Notes under the pieces: generated by a model | The model's database searches: none | The model's input: only the letters and a program-made list of their open reading frames with translations | Told to the model about the DNA's origin: nothing | Position numbers and translations under genes: made by a program | NCBI GenBank assembly: GCA_030646595.1 | Contig: JAUSKS010000196.1 | Location: 1-8,738 of the forward strand | Direction: 5' to 3' | Origin: Gallionellaceae bacterium | GTDB lineage: Bacteria > Pseudomonadota > Gammaproteobacteria > Burkholderiales > Gallionellaceae | DNA: 8,738 bases | Shown here: piece after piece, positions 1 through 7,403 of the stretch | Numbering within the stretch: position 1 is the first letter of the stretch | How the letters are laid out: each line of letters starts with the position of its first letter

Positions 1-808
1 GGTGCTCCAATCCTATCCAGACAAATGCCAGCCAGGTGGCGACGCCTACCAGTATGCTGGTGAATACCTGTACAAGCAGATAGCGTTGAATTTGATTATT
101 GATTTCATCCAGCACCTGGAGAGTGATTCTTTTTTTGCTGAGTGTGGGACCTGTGAGGGCAACCAGTTTGCGGCGAAAGGTGTTGCCGGAAACCAATATA
201 AAATAGGACAGGAATAATACGATGCTGGCCTGGCCTACAAATGCTGCCGCCCCCAAGGTTCCCATCCACAGATAATTTTTCAAATCAAGCTTGGGATTTT
301 CTACTTGTACCCGTACTACGCCATTAGGTGCGGCAGATGCGGAGGAGGAGCTGCTGTCATTGGCGGCGCGTTCCAGTTCATTGGCGGCACGCTGTACTTT
401 GCCCATAGTGCCTTCTGGTATTCTTTGTTCTCTGCGCACCGTTAGACGAAGTTTTTTCACCGCATCGGGTATGCTTTCAATTAGCTGGGCCGCATCATCG
501 CTGAGTGTATATATCAGCGAGCCGCTGCCGCCCACAATACTGATCAACAATATGGCAGCACCAATGGCGCGTGGGATATGTCCGCGATGCATCCAGTTGA
601 CTATCGGAGAAAGCGCATAGCTAATCATCAGGCCTAACATCAACGGAATGAAAACTTCACGTGCCCAGTGCAAGGTAAAAATAACCGCGATTCCGGCCAG
701 CAGAGCAAGCGCCACACTACGCACATCAACTGGCGTGTCCAGTACTGGAGGAGCAGGGTCTTCAGCTGCGCCATTGTGTTCATTTTTTAGAGCATTAATA
801 TTGGACAC
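1..808 (-). CDS. AI-2E/PerM-family transporter, C-terminus cut by window edge
   Basis: Translating the minus strand gives an open frame of 269 codons from a GTG at 808 to the window edge. The frame is open further upstream but has no ATG, so GTG-TCC, preceded by the purine-rich AAGAAAG, is the best start. After about 29 cytoplasmic-type residues come hydrophobic segments near 31-48, 52-70 and 81-100, a hydrophilic stretch at about 101-178 with a Ser/Ala-rich linker (151-160), then hydrophobic segments at about 180-207 and 243-265. This layout, a pair of N-terminal helices, a variable hydrophilic insert, then a multi-helix C-terminal half, is that of the AI-2E transporter (PerM, UPF0118) family of inner-membrane proteins. 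Substrates in the family vary (AI-2 export, ion antiport) and none can be named here. Members usually exceed 340 residues, so the last helices are missing. It lies 66 bases after the dehydrogenase gene on the same strand, and a role in polysaccharide synthesis is not implied. Confidence 0.82.
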   Translation of the reverse strand, partial: MSNINALKNEHNGAAEDPAPPVLDTPVDVRSVALALLAGIAVIFTLHWAREVFIPLMLGLMISYALSPIVNWMHRGHIPRAIGAAILLISIVGGSGSLIYTLSDDAAQLIESIPDAVKKLRLTVRREQRIPEGTMGKVQRAANELERAANDSSSSSASAAPNGVVRVQVENPKLDLKNYLWMGTLGAAAFVGQASIVLFLSYFILVSGNTFRRKLVALTGPTLSKKRITLQVLDEINNQIQRYLLVQVFTSILVGVATWLAFVWIGLEH

Positions 809-874
809 AACATTCTTTCTTAATGTAAAGCGGTGAAAAGCGATTAGATGCTGCTGACTACCTTCACGGTTGCT

Positions 875-2155
875 TCAAAGTCGCCACACATGTATGCCCG
901 CTGTCTTTAGTTGCGCAGCATCGAACATGGCTTTAACGTCCATAAAACATCCGCCCTTGATTAATTTTTTGGAAAAATCTTCTATGCCTATATCCAGAAA
1001 GCGGCGGTGCGCCACGGCAGCGACGATGGCATCGGCACGCGGCAGCTCTTCCCACGACAGCAGGCGTACACCATATTCATGCATGGCTTGTTCCGGGTCG
1101 GCATCAGGATCATGCACGAATACTTCAATGCCATAGGTTTTTAATTCGGAAATAATATCTACCACTTTTGAATTGCGCAGGTCGGAACAGTTTTCCTTGA
1201 AGGTGAGACCCAGGATATTTACCCGCGCACCCTTGACATAGCTGCTACAGGCGATCATGTGCTTCACGGTTTGTTCAGCGATAAACTTGCCCATGCCATC
1301 ATTAATGCGCCGTCCGGCCAATATCACTTGCGGGTGGTAGCCCAGCATCTCGGCTTTGTGCGTGAGGTAGTAGGGATCCACGCCTATGCAATGGCCGCCT
1401 ACTAACCCCGGCCTGAATTTCAGGAAGTTCCATTTGGTGCCCGCGGCCTCCAATACTTCCGTGGTATCAATTTCCAGTTTGTCGAAGATGATGGATAGTT
1501 CGTTCATCAGTGCAATGTTCAGATCGCGTTGCGTATTCTCGATGACTTTGCACGCTTCCGCGGCTTTGATGCTGGATGCTTTATAGACGCCCGGCTCAAC
1601 GATCATTTCGTATAAGGTTGAGACTTTTTCCAGTGTGGCTGGCGTATCACCCGAGACGACTTTAATCACTTTGGTCAGGGTGTGTTCGCGATCTCCTGGA
1701 TTGATGCGCTCGGGGGAATAAGCCACATTAAAATCGTGTTTCCATTTCATGCCAGAGTATTTTTCCAACACCGGAATGCATACCTCCTCGGTCGCGCCCG
1801 GATAAACAGTGGATTCATATACCACCATTGCCCCCTTCTTCATATATTTACCGGCACTCTCACTGGCTCCGATCAAGGGGCCAAAATCGGGCCGATGGGC
1901 ATTGTCCACCGGCGTGGGCACGGCGATGATAATGACATCTGCTTCAGCCAGCACAGCAGCATCGGTGGAATAAGTCGCGTGTACAGCAGCCCGCATTTCT
2001 TCATCAGGCAGTTCACCGGATGGGTCTATGCCCGCCAGGCAACGACCGACTTTGTATTCGGAAATATCCACGCCTATTGTTTTAATTTTTTTGCCGAACT
2101 CAATAACGAGCGGCAACCCTACATAGCCCAAACCGATGACGGCAATGGTATTCAT
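875..2155 (-). CDS. tviB: UDP-N-acetylhexosamine 6-dehydrogenase, TviB/WbpO type
   Basis: This 426-residue protein matches the NAD-dependent UDP-sugar 6-dehydrogenase family in length and order. The N-terminal Rossmann motif GLGYVGLP has glycines at 8, 10 and 13. A central segment near 197-221 carries Lys203 and Asn207 of the usual substrate pocket. The catalytic cysteine is Cys256 in GGHCIGVDPYY. A C-terminal UDP-binding domain includes FKENCSDLRNSK. The overall sequence is of the Vi-antigen TviB / WbpO kind, which oxidises UDP-GlcNAc or UDP-GalNAc twice to the uronic acid in the cytoplasm. Which epimer is used cannot be read from the sequence, so the symbol is by family resemblance only. 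The start is supported by AGGAG (2166-2162) six bases before the ATG. The gene is separated from the glycosyltransferase operon by a 140-base hairpin-rich gap, so it may be transcribed from the operon or independently. Its product would feed uronic acid donors to the neighbouring transferases. Confidence 0.93.
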   Translation of the reverse strand: MNTIAVIGLGYVGLPLVIEFGKKIKTIGVDISEYKVGRCLAGIDPSGELPDEEMRAAVHATYSTDAAVLAEADVIIIAVPTPVDNAHRPDFGPLIGASESAGKYMKKGAMVVYESTVYPGATEEVCIPVLEKYSGMKWKHDFNVAYSPERINPGDREHTLTKVIKVVSGDTPATLEKVSTLYEMIVEPGVYKASSIKAAEACKVIENTQRDLNIALMNELSIIFDKLEIDTTEVLEAAGTKWNFLKFRPGLVGGHCIGVDPYYLTHKAEMLGYHPQVILAGRRINDGMGKFIAEQTVKHMIACSSYVKGARVNILGLTFKENCSDLRNSKVVDIISELKTYGIEVFVHDPDADPEQAMHEYGVRLLSWEELPRADAIVAAVAHRRFLDIGIEDFSKKLIKGGCFMDVKAMFDAAQLKTAGIHVWRL

Positions 2156-2169
2156 TTGAAACTCCTGAC

Positions 2170-2221
2170 GGACATGGCGACCGTGTTAACCAGAATGATG
2201 AAGGTGGCGGTCGCCGTGTCC
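2170..2221. repeat. Long inverted repeat beside the dehydrogenase ribosome binding site
   Basis: GGACATGGCGACCG (2170-2183) is complementary to CGGTCGCCGTGTCC (2208-2221) in 13 of 14 positions, with a 24-base loop. The odd position (2175/2216) is a U-G wobble in plus-strand RNA and a C-A mismatch in the minus-strand mRNA. The stem ends three bases before the AGGAG of the dehydrogenase gene, so it could affect initiation or mRNA stability. Confidence 0.75.
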
Positions 2222-2237
2222 GTTCCCTCTCTCCTAG

Positions 2238-2258
2238 CTCTCCCCCAGAGGGGGAGAG
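2238..2258. repeat. Perfect 9-bp GC-rich hairpin, REP-like
   Basis: CTCTCCCCC (2238-2246) and GGGGGAGAG (2250-2258) form a perfect 9-bp stem around the 3-base loop AGA. A further CCCTCTCTCC tract lies just beside it (2225-2234). The form is that of dispersed intergenic REP-like elements. Without the rest of the genome I cannot show that it is repeated. Confidence 0.75.
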
Positions 2259-2263
2259 TGATA

Positions 2264-2284
2264 AAGTGTCGCTTCGCGACGTTT
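2264..2284. repeat. Short hairpin downstream of the pssE-like gene
   Basis: GTCGC (2268-2272) and GCGAC (2276-2280) form a perfect stem with a TTC loop. In plus-strand RNA it extends to nine pairs (2264-2284) through two wobble and two A-U pairs. In minus-strand RNA the two wobble positions become mismatches. It begins about 10 bases after the stop codon of the PssE-like gene and may protect the 3' end of that message or be part of the same REP-like element. Confidence 0.6.
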
Positions 2285-2295
2285 ATGTTAAAAAA

Positions 2296-2778
2296 TTACT
2301 CGACTAAAAATTGCCTGACCTTGTTTACAAACTCAGCCGGTGCAGAACGGGAAATCAAGGTTGTGCCCATTTCCAGATGGTCTTGTGCCAAAGACAGGGC
2401 AGCGGGCAGGTCAGCTTCGCTGAAGGCGACAAAAATGCCGGGCTTATCCTGCAACCATTCGGCGGTATGCACTTGATGTTCGGTGGTCACTTCGTGATAG
2501 GCCACGCGACGTGGCATGACGATCACCGGTTTACCGGCTTCCATGGCACTGATCACAGTCCCCATGCCGGCATGCGCTACCAGCAGGGAGGCAGCCTCCA
2601 GCTTCTGGCTGAATTCACGCGGCCCCAGCATGCGTTCCCAGCGCATGTGCCTGGGTTCATATTGGCCATTTCCGATCTGGGCAAACAAATCATCGCACCC
2701 GGTTTCCTGGGCCCATCGATCGACCGCTTGTATCATCCGGTCAAACGGCAACATCGAGCCTATGGTGACAAAGATCAC
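2296..2778 (-). CDS. pssE: PssE/Alg13-like glycosyltransferase catalytic subunit
   Basis: The 160-residue product resembles the C-terminal half of GT28/GT1-type (GT-B) transferases, the UDP-sugar-binding half. It opens with the beta strand IFVTIGSM. It carries HAGMGTV (69-75), EAGKPVIVMPR (80-90) and a following HEVTTEHQ (95-101), the nucleotide-sugar-binding loops of the Alg13/PssE/EpsF group. Such small proteins work only with an Alg14/PssD partner, which is encoded immediately upstream. I chose GTG at 2778 because it overlaps the partner's stop as GTGA and is preceded by GGGGAG (2791-2786) with a 7-base gap. A TTG at 2793 would add five residues that lie before the conserved first strand. 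The pair would add one sugar to a lipid-linked repeat unit at the cytoplasmic face of the inner membrane. Donor and acceptor are unknown. The symbol is by family resemblance. Confidence 0.87.
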   Translation of the reverse strand: MIFVTIGSMLPFDRMIQAVDRWAQETGCDDLFAQIGNGQYEPRHMRWERMLGPREFSQKLEAASLLVAHAGMGTVISAMEAGKPVIVMPRRVAYHEVTTEHQVHTAEWLQDKPGIFVAFSEADLPAALSLAQDHLEMGTTLISRSAPAEFVNKVRQFLVE

Positions 2779-3236
2779 AGCACCGCTCCCCAATAATCCG
2801 GGCCGTCATCTTGTTTAAGATGCGGCCACTGGGTTAAACACACATGCACAAAGCGGCGCGCCAAAGAACCTGAGCCGGAGACGCGGCCACAATTAGCCAC
2901 GCTATCTATCCACATGGTTTTTGACCCCATCAATCGCGCCAGAAATATGGCCAATAAACCCGGGGCTGCACCCGTGGTAACCACTACATCGGGCCGTTCG
3001 CGCCATAATATTTTGATCAGTTGCAGCGTCAGGATAAAGAAACCAAAACGATCCCAGCGATTGACGTCACGCACGGTGTAAAAACGGCATCCCGGCGTGT
3101 CTTGCGCATAGTCCGCCTTGACGCTGACATACGCTACATCCAGCCCATCAAAGGCCGGACGCAAGCGGCGCATCTGCACCCAATGCCCGCCGCCGGAAGA
3201 AATGGCCAGGATTTTCCTGGGATTTTTGGGGTTCAT
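2775..3236 (-). CDS. pssD: PssD/Alg14-like glycosyltransferase subunit
   Basis: The 153-residue product matches the Alg14/PssD group, the acceptor-side and membrane-anchoring half of a split GT-B glycosyltransferase. The signature SSGGGHWVQMRRLRPAF sits at 13-29 and ERPDVVVTTGAAPGLL at 80-95. A hydrophobic stretch at about 64-78 may touch the membrane, since no N-terminal anchor helix of the Alg14 kind is present. The ATG at 3236 is chosen although the frame is open to 3623. It shares ATGA with the asparagine-synthase-like stop, has AGGA eight bases upstream, and puts the conserved first strand at residue 9, whereas the upstream extension is out-of-frame shadow of the neighbouring gene. It overlaps the PssE-like gene by four bases, as expected for subunits made in equal amounts. 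Confidence 0.88.
   Translation of the reverse strand: MNPKNPRKILAISSGGGHWVQMRRLRPAFDGLDVAYVSVKADYAQDTPGCRFYTVRDVNRWDRFGFFILTLQLIKILWRERPDVVVTTGAAPGLLAIFLARLMGSKTMWIDSVANCGRVSGSGSLARRFVHVCLTQWPHLKQDDGPDYWGAVL
2786..2791 (-). promoter_or_regulatory. Ribosome binding site deciding the pssE-like GTG start
   Basis: GGGGAG on the minus strand lies seven bases upstream of the GTG at 2778 and inside the last codons of the PssD-like gene. This supports the GTG over the earlier TTG at 2793, which has no comparable site at a suitable distance. Confidence 0.7.
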
Positions 3237-5194
3237 GGTTTTTTTCCTGTTTGTCCGTAGGCTGGATTCATCCAGTGCTGATGCCATGCGCAAAACATAA
3301 GTACAATCCATAATTTTTCCGCATGACCGGGGCGTCCTGCCAGATGGTCGCGCCAGGTCTGGTCGATAACCGTCCAGTTGATCAGCTCGTAGGTGTGCGC
3401 ACGGCCATAAGAAAACATGGATTCCACCCAGGGCCGCAAGGCGGAAGACAGCCATTTTCCGATCGGCACGGAAAACCCTTGTTTGGGTAAGTCCACGATC
3501 TGACGCGGCACATAGCGAAACAGCAGATTGCGCAGGATGCGTTTGCTGGCGATGGGGCTGGCCTTCATGCTGGCCGGCAGCCGCCATGCCAGTTCCACCA
3601 CGCGATGATCGAGCAAGGGGCAACGTGCTTCCAGCGAGGCAGCCATGGTGGCGCGGTCCGTCTTGACCAGCAAATCGCCGGACAGGTAATGCAAGGTCTC
3701 CCAGAACTGCATCGCTTCGGATGGTTCATCCAGCAGACAACTGGGAAAAGCATAAGGGTCAGTCAGCGTGGCCAGCGCAGGGTCGCGCAGGATTTCCTGC
3801 GGCGACCAGAAAGACAGAAAGGCCTTGCCGCGTTCTGCTGGATTGTCCATCTGCATCGCCCGCGCCAGTTTGCTGACTTTAGAAGCAATGAAACGTGGGC
3901 GCTGTTGCGCAGGAATAAGCGATACCATTTTTTCCCACACACCGGCAGGCACAGTGGCCGCTGCTTGGGCCATGACGTAGCGCAACGGTCGCGGCAAATG
4001 ATACAGCGCGCCCATCATTCCGCTTTGATTGCGGTAGCGCGAATAGCCACCAAAGGATTCATCCCCACCATCACCCGTCAGCGCCACTGTTACCTGATCG
4101 CGCGTCAATTTGGCCAGCAGATAAGTAGGAATTTGCGAAGCATCGGCAAAAGGCTCATCAAAAATCTGCGGCAACAAGGGCACGATTTGCTGTGCTTCGT
4201 TTTCTGTCACATATAACTCGGTGTGCTGTGTGCCCAGATGCCGTGCCACGGCTTTGGCTACCGGAGCCTCATCGTAAGCAGCATCGCGGAAACCGATGGA
4301 AAATGTTTTGACTTTGCTCAGGCTGGCTTCCTGCATCAATGCAGTTACCAGGCCAGAATCAATCCCGCCTGACAGAAAGGCACCCAGCGGCACATCGGCC
4401 AGCATGCGCCTGCGAGTGGCATCGCGCAGCAGGTCCAGCAGTGATTCTTCCGCTTCTTCCAGATTGTTAATGGGGAAATGCGACTGTCTTTCCACCACTT
4501 CGAACAAAGACCAGTAACGATGCAGGGTGATCGGGGCGGTCAACGCAATTTCCAGCACCGTGCCCGGCATGACCTTATCCACCTCCTTGAATATGGAGAC
4601 GTGATCGGGAATATAGGAATAACGAAAATATTCGGCTAGCGCCCGCCCATCCAGTGTGGGTTTGAAACCGGGGAAATGCCACAATGCTTTCAGTTCGGAA
4701 GCGAAGGCGATGCCGCCGTTGCCATCGCGATACAGGTAGAGTGGTTTTTTGCCGAGACGATCACGAGCCAGCCACAGGTGTTGCGTTTCCTTATCCCATA
4801 GGGCAAAGGCGAACATGCCCAGCAGGCGCTTGCATGTGGCCACTACACCCCAGTGCGCAATGGCTTGCAGCAATACTTCGGTATCACTGCTGGAATGAAA
4901 ATGATCACCCAGCGCTTGTAGCTCCTCGCGCAATTCCGGATGATTATAAATTTCGCCGTTAAACACAATAACAAAACGGCCATCGCTGGATACCATGGGC
5001 TGGTGGCCACCCGGCGATAGATCGACGATGGATAAGCGACGATGCGCCAGCCCCAGATGGCTGGGCATATCTATCCATATCCCTTGGTCATCGGGTCCAC
5101 GATGCAGGAGCGCGGCAGCCATGGCATGCAGCGTTGCAGTGGCCTGCTCCGGCGCAGCAATAGAATGACTTAGAAAACCTGCAATGCCGCACAT
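3233..5194 (-). CDS. asnB: AsnB-type glutamine-dependent amidotransferase
   Basis: The 653-residue protein has both domains of glutamine-hydrolysing asparagine synthetase. The N-terminal class II amidotransferase domain (about 1-210) begins Met-Cys-Gly-Ile-Ala-Gly, so Cys2 is the nucleophile after Met removal, and has RLSIVDLSPGGHQPM, NGEIYNH and SSDTEVLL. The synthetase domain (about 240-610) has the ATP pyrophosphatase loop SGGIDS (275-280) and GDGGDE (374-379). All key motifs appear intact. The family makes asparagine from aspartate, glutamine and ATP. However, homologues inside polysaccharide loci, including exosortase-associated amidotransferases and WbpS-like proteins, are thought to amidate sugar carboxyls or have undefined roles. 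Lying among glycosyltransferases and near a uronic-acid-forming dehydrogenase, this copy more likely modifies the polysaccharide (inference). The start overlaps the preceding stop as TAATG and has AGGA seven bases upstream. Confidence 0.9.
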   Translation of the reverse strand: MCGIAGFLSHSIAAPEQATATLHAMAAALLHRGPDDQGIWIDMPSHLGLAHRRLSIVDLSPGGHQPMVSSDGRFVIVFNGEIYNHPELREELQALGDHFHSSSDTEVLLQAIAHWGVVATCKRLLGMFAFALWDKETQHLWLARDRLGKKPLYLYRDGNGGIAFASELKALWHFPGFKPTLDGRALAEYFRYSYIPDHVSIFKEVDKVMPGTVLEIALTAPITLHRYWSLFEVVERQSHFPINNLEEAEESLLDLLRDATRRRMLADVPLGAFLSGGIDSGLVTALMQEASLSKVKTFSIGFRDAAYDEAPVAKAVARHLGTQHTELYVTENEAQQIVPLLPQIFDEPFADASQIPTYLLAKLTRDQVTVALTGDGGDESFGGYSRYRNQSGMMGALYHLPRPLRYVMAQAAATVPAGVWEKMVSLIPAQQRPRFIASKVSKLARAMQMDNPAERGKAFLSFWSPQEILRDPALATLTDPYAFPSCLLDEPSEAMQFWETLHYLSGDLLVKTDRATMAASLEARCPLLDHRVVELAWRLPASMKASPIASKRILRNLLFRYVPRQIVDLPKQGFSVPIGKWLSSALRPWVESMFSYGRAHTYELINWTVIDQTWRDHLAGRPGHAEKLWIVLMFCAWHQHWMNPAYGQTGKKP

Positions 5195-6288
5195 TAAAAA
5201 ATCCTTTGTATGGAGGTACTCAATATTTTTCCGCGATACAGCTCAGTCAATGCGCCCAGAATGGCCGAGGTCGAGTAATGCTCACGTACGCGCGCAAAAG
5301 CGCGTTGCCGTTTATGCTCACTGCCTTCTCTATCGAGCAAGGTGTCGATCAAGGCAGCGGCCAGAGCGGCGCTGTCTCCGGGCGCTACCAGAGCACCGCT
5401 GGCACCATGCTCCAGCGCTTCAGGAACGCCGCCGATAGCTGTGGAAACCACCGGGATGCCATGCGCCATTGCTTCCAGTACGCAAATGGGCAAGCCTTCA
5501 AAATAAGACGGCAGAACCAGCACATCTGCTGTGGCCAGCAGCGCATCTTTGGCCGCGCCTTCCACCCATCCGGGTAAATTAAGCGCGTGCTCTACGCCTA
5601 ATGTTTGCGCCAGCGATGCCACCCCTGCCAGATCGCCATCCCCCGCCAGGGTAAAAGTGGCTTGTGGCACTTTGGCCAGCACCTGCGGCATGGCATGCAC
5701 CAGATCGAATACGCCTTTGCTTGAATGCAAGCGACCTAGAAAGAGCACATGCGATGTGTGTTCGCGCCGCGCACCTATATGTTGCGGTGTCGCTACCGGG
5801 TTACCCAGCACCGTGATGCAGGCCGTGGGCGACAGCGCTTGCAAGGCTGCGCGCCAACTTGCCGTTAAGGCCACCACGCACTGTGCCCGGCGCAAGGTGT
5901 AGTTGGCCCATGCCTGCGCCAACACCCCACATTCCTCTCGTATGAATAAGGGGAAATCGCCACTGTGCACATGAAAAATATAAGGCACACCAAATACCCG
6001 TGCCATCGCACAAAACAGCGATTTGCGCCAGAAGCTGCCGCGCGATGCGCTGTGCACATGCAGCAAGGCCACTTTGCCGCGCAGTAACAGCAGTAGAAAT
6101 TGTGCCAGCGCGCGCGCCATGACCCGGCATTGCATCAACCAGCCAGGGTGTTGATAAGAACTGAGGTAAGTTATATTCCACTGCTCAAAAAAGCCGCAAT
6201 CGCGATAGGTCTTGATGACCGATGTCATGCCGCCGGGCGCATCCAGCGCAGTACCAACCATGACGATGGTGGGAGCAGATTTACTCAT
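5194..6288 (-). CDS. GT4-family glycosyltransferase
   Basis: This 364-residue protein has the two Rossmann-like domains of GT-B retaining glycosyltransferases. The N-terminal acceptor domain has a glycine-rich loop PGGMTSVI (18-25) and HVHSASRGSFWRK (77-89). A hydrophobic run near 61-69 may help membrane contact. The C-terminal domain begins at the VLFLGRLHSSKG segment (181-192), which is typical of Glycos_transf_1. The E-x7-E pair is at Glu264 and Glu272 in EGLPICVLE. The predicted role is addition of one sugar from a nucleotide donor to the growing lipid-linked oligosaccharide in the cytoplasm; the donor cannot be assigned. Its ATG overlaps the upstream GT2 stop (ATGA) and is preceded by a very strong AGGAGGAG (6298-6291). 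Its stop shares a base with the amidotransferase start. Base composition is GC-rich compared with the end of the GT2 gene just upstream. Confidence 0.92.
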   Translation of the reverse strand: MSKSAPTIVMVGTALDAPGGMTSVIKTYRDCGFFEQWNITYLSSYQHPGWLMQCRVMARALAQFLLLLLRGKVALLHVHSASRGSFWRKSLFCAMARVFGVPYIFHVHSGDFPLFIREECGVLAQAWANYTLRRAQCVVALTASWRAALQALSPTACITVLGNPVATPQHIGARREHTSHVLFLGRLHSSKGVFDLVHAMPQVLAKVPQATFTLAGDGDLAGVASLAQTLGVEHALNLPGWVEGAAKDALLATADVLVLPSYFEGLPICVLEAMAHGIPVVSTAIGGVPEALEHGASGALVAPGDSAALAAALIDTLLDREGSEHKRQRAFARVREHYSTSAILGALTELYRGKILSTSIQRIF

Positions 6289-7403
6289 CGCTCCTCCTGA
6301 AAATTACCGTACCCGGAAATATTTTTTAGCCGATCAAAGTACAATATTTCAGCTGATTTGCTGACTGTTATGTCATTGTGTTCTGGAAAAATTTCGCGTG
6401 CCGAAATTGGCCGATGCGGATCGATTACCTTATCAAATAGGCCATATAACGCAGCTAAACTAAAATAATGCCAAGCTACAATAGAATAAAGCGCAGCGGA
6501 AAAATTATGCTTCCGCCATACCATCAGCGAGGCTATCGTGGCCCAAAGCAATAACTCAAAAATAATAAACCGACCCCATCCATGACCGGTGAAAAATAAG
6601 GGTAAGCTTATAGCGGCTAGCATGGCACTGGTATGTAAAGCAGGGGGTGCAAAAATTTGCCACTGGGATTTTATGACCATCCAGCACCAAGGTTTACCCC
6701 ACGCAGTGCGCAATAATATTCCGCCAGCATGAGCACGCCGGTTACACCATAAGCGACGAAACATTTGCCAAGTGGTTTCATTATGGCCGGTATGCAATAC
6801 CGCAGCTTGCGCCAAATGTAACAATTTCCATCCAGCGGCACACAGTCTGTAGCCGAGTTCGGCTTCTTCATAGGCTTGTAAACTGCGGTGTCCAAAGTAG
6901 CCGACCGCCTCAATGGCCTGGCGGCGATAGAGACCGCCACCATCCAGCTTGTTCACTAAACAATTGCGCGTATATTTAAGACGCTGGCTAACCCGCCGTT
7001 GATCAGATATGGTACGTACTTGGGTGTCTTTGACTTGGCCGCCGACGCCTGCCAATTTTTCATCATTCTGCAATTTATCCAGCGCAGTCTGTAAAAATCC
7101 CGGCACCAGTTCCATATCGCCATCCACAATGTAGATAAAATCACCGCGCGCAAATTGATAACCCAGTTGCACCGCCGCGCCACAATTGCAATCATTGGCA
7201 CGGGCAAACTGCACGATGCGCACCGGATAATGCCGGGCAAACTCAACAGTTCGATCAGTGGATAAGGAATCCACCAGCACCACTTCGCCTTGCACCCGTT
7301 GCGCTTCCCGCACCGCGGCTTGCAGACAGGCAGCAATGTGCCGTTCCTCGTTGAGGGCCTTGACCAGTATGGTTACCTGGGGATGATCAGGTCTGTAATT
7401 CAT
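6285..7403 (-). CDS. GT2-family glycosyltransferase with C-terminal membrane region
   Basis: The 372-residue product starts with a GT-A domain of family 2: VTILVKALNEERHI (10-23), a VVLVDSLSTDRT segment (41-52), the metal/nucleotide-sugar motif DGD at 94-96 and an acidic EEAELG (179-184) in the place of the usual catalytic-base region. Three hydrophobic segments follow at about 252-272, 276-296 and 301-323, then a hydrophilic tail of about 50 residues. The enzyme is probably bound to the inner membrane and transfers a sugar to a lipid-linked acceptor; the processive QxxRW motif is not seen. The ATG shares ATGA with the end of the lyase-like gene, and its stop shares ATGA with the GT4 start. 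The 3' third (6301-6660) is about 42% GC by hand count, clearly lower than neighbouring coding sequence. This is partly explained by the membrane helices but continues into the soluble tail. Confidence 0.9.
   Translation of the reverse strand: MNYRPDHPQVTILVKALNEERHIAACLQAAVREAQRVQGEVVLVDSLSTDRTVEFARHYPVRIVQFARANDCNCGAAVQLGYQFARGDFIYIVDGDMELVPGFLQTALDKLQNDEKLAGVGGQVKDTQVRTISDQRRVSQRLKYTRNCLVNKLDGGGLYRRQAIEAVGYFGHRSLQAYEEAELGYRLCAAGWKLLHLAQAAVLHTGHNETTWQMFRRLWCNRRAHAGGILLRTAWGKPWCWMVIKSQWQIFAPPALHTSAMLAAISLPLFFTGHGWGRFIIFELLLWATIASLMVWRKHNFSAALYSIVAWHYFSLAALYGLFDKVIDPHRPISAREIFPEHNDITVSKSAEILYFDRLKNISGYGNFQEER

Larger units (their letters stand above)
2156..2295. other. Hairpin-rich intergenic gap
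   Basis: These 140 bases separate the PssE-like gene from the dehydrogenase gene. I see no gene in them. They contain three consecutive inverted repeats (listed separately) and the AGGAG ribosome binding site of the dehydrogenase. No hairpin is followed by a clear T-run on the minus strand, so a classical intrinsic terminator is not evident. No convincing -35/-10 pair was found either. Confidence 0.7.

Noticed and set aside
291..836. Plus-strand frames opposite the AI-2E-type gene
   Set aside because: The minus strand is open throughout and encodes clear membrane helices. The plus-strand frames are short, broken and rich in Ser/Arg without motifs.
809..874. Promoter or terminator between the dehydrogenase and AI-2E-type genes
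   Set aside because: The 66 bases contain no clear -35/-10 pair and no hairpin with T-run.
2238..2258. Intrinsic terminator for the glycosyltransferase operon
   Set aside because: The hairpin is strong but is followed on the minus strand by CTAGGAGAG, not a T-run. Rho-independent termination is not supported by sequence alone.
1682..2476. Plus-strand open frame of 264 codons across the dehydrogenase gene
   Set aside because: It lies antisense to a gene with all family motifs, has no recognisable domain, and is typical of a shadow frame opposite a biased coding sequence.
2311..2796. Plus-strand open frame of 161 codons opposite the PssE-like gene
   Set aside because: It mirrors the real gene almost end to end, lacks a ribosome binding site and shows no motif.
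3237..3623. N-terminal extension of the PssD-like frame
   Set aside because: The extra 129 residues are an out-of-frame reading of the AsnB-like 3' end, with low-complexity Arg/Gly-rich text and no homology. The internal ATG has a ribosome binding site and ATGA overlap.
3605..4216. Plus-strand open frame of 203 codons antisense to the AsnB-like gene
   Set aside because: It is opposite intact synthetase motifs and its translation has no family resemblance or ordered composition.
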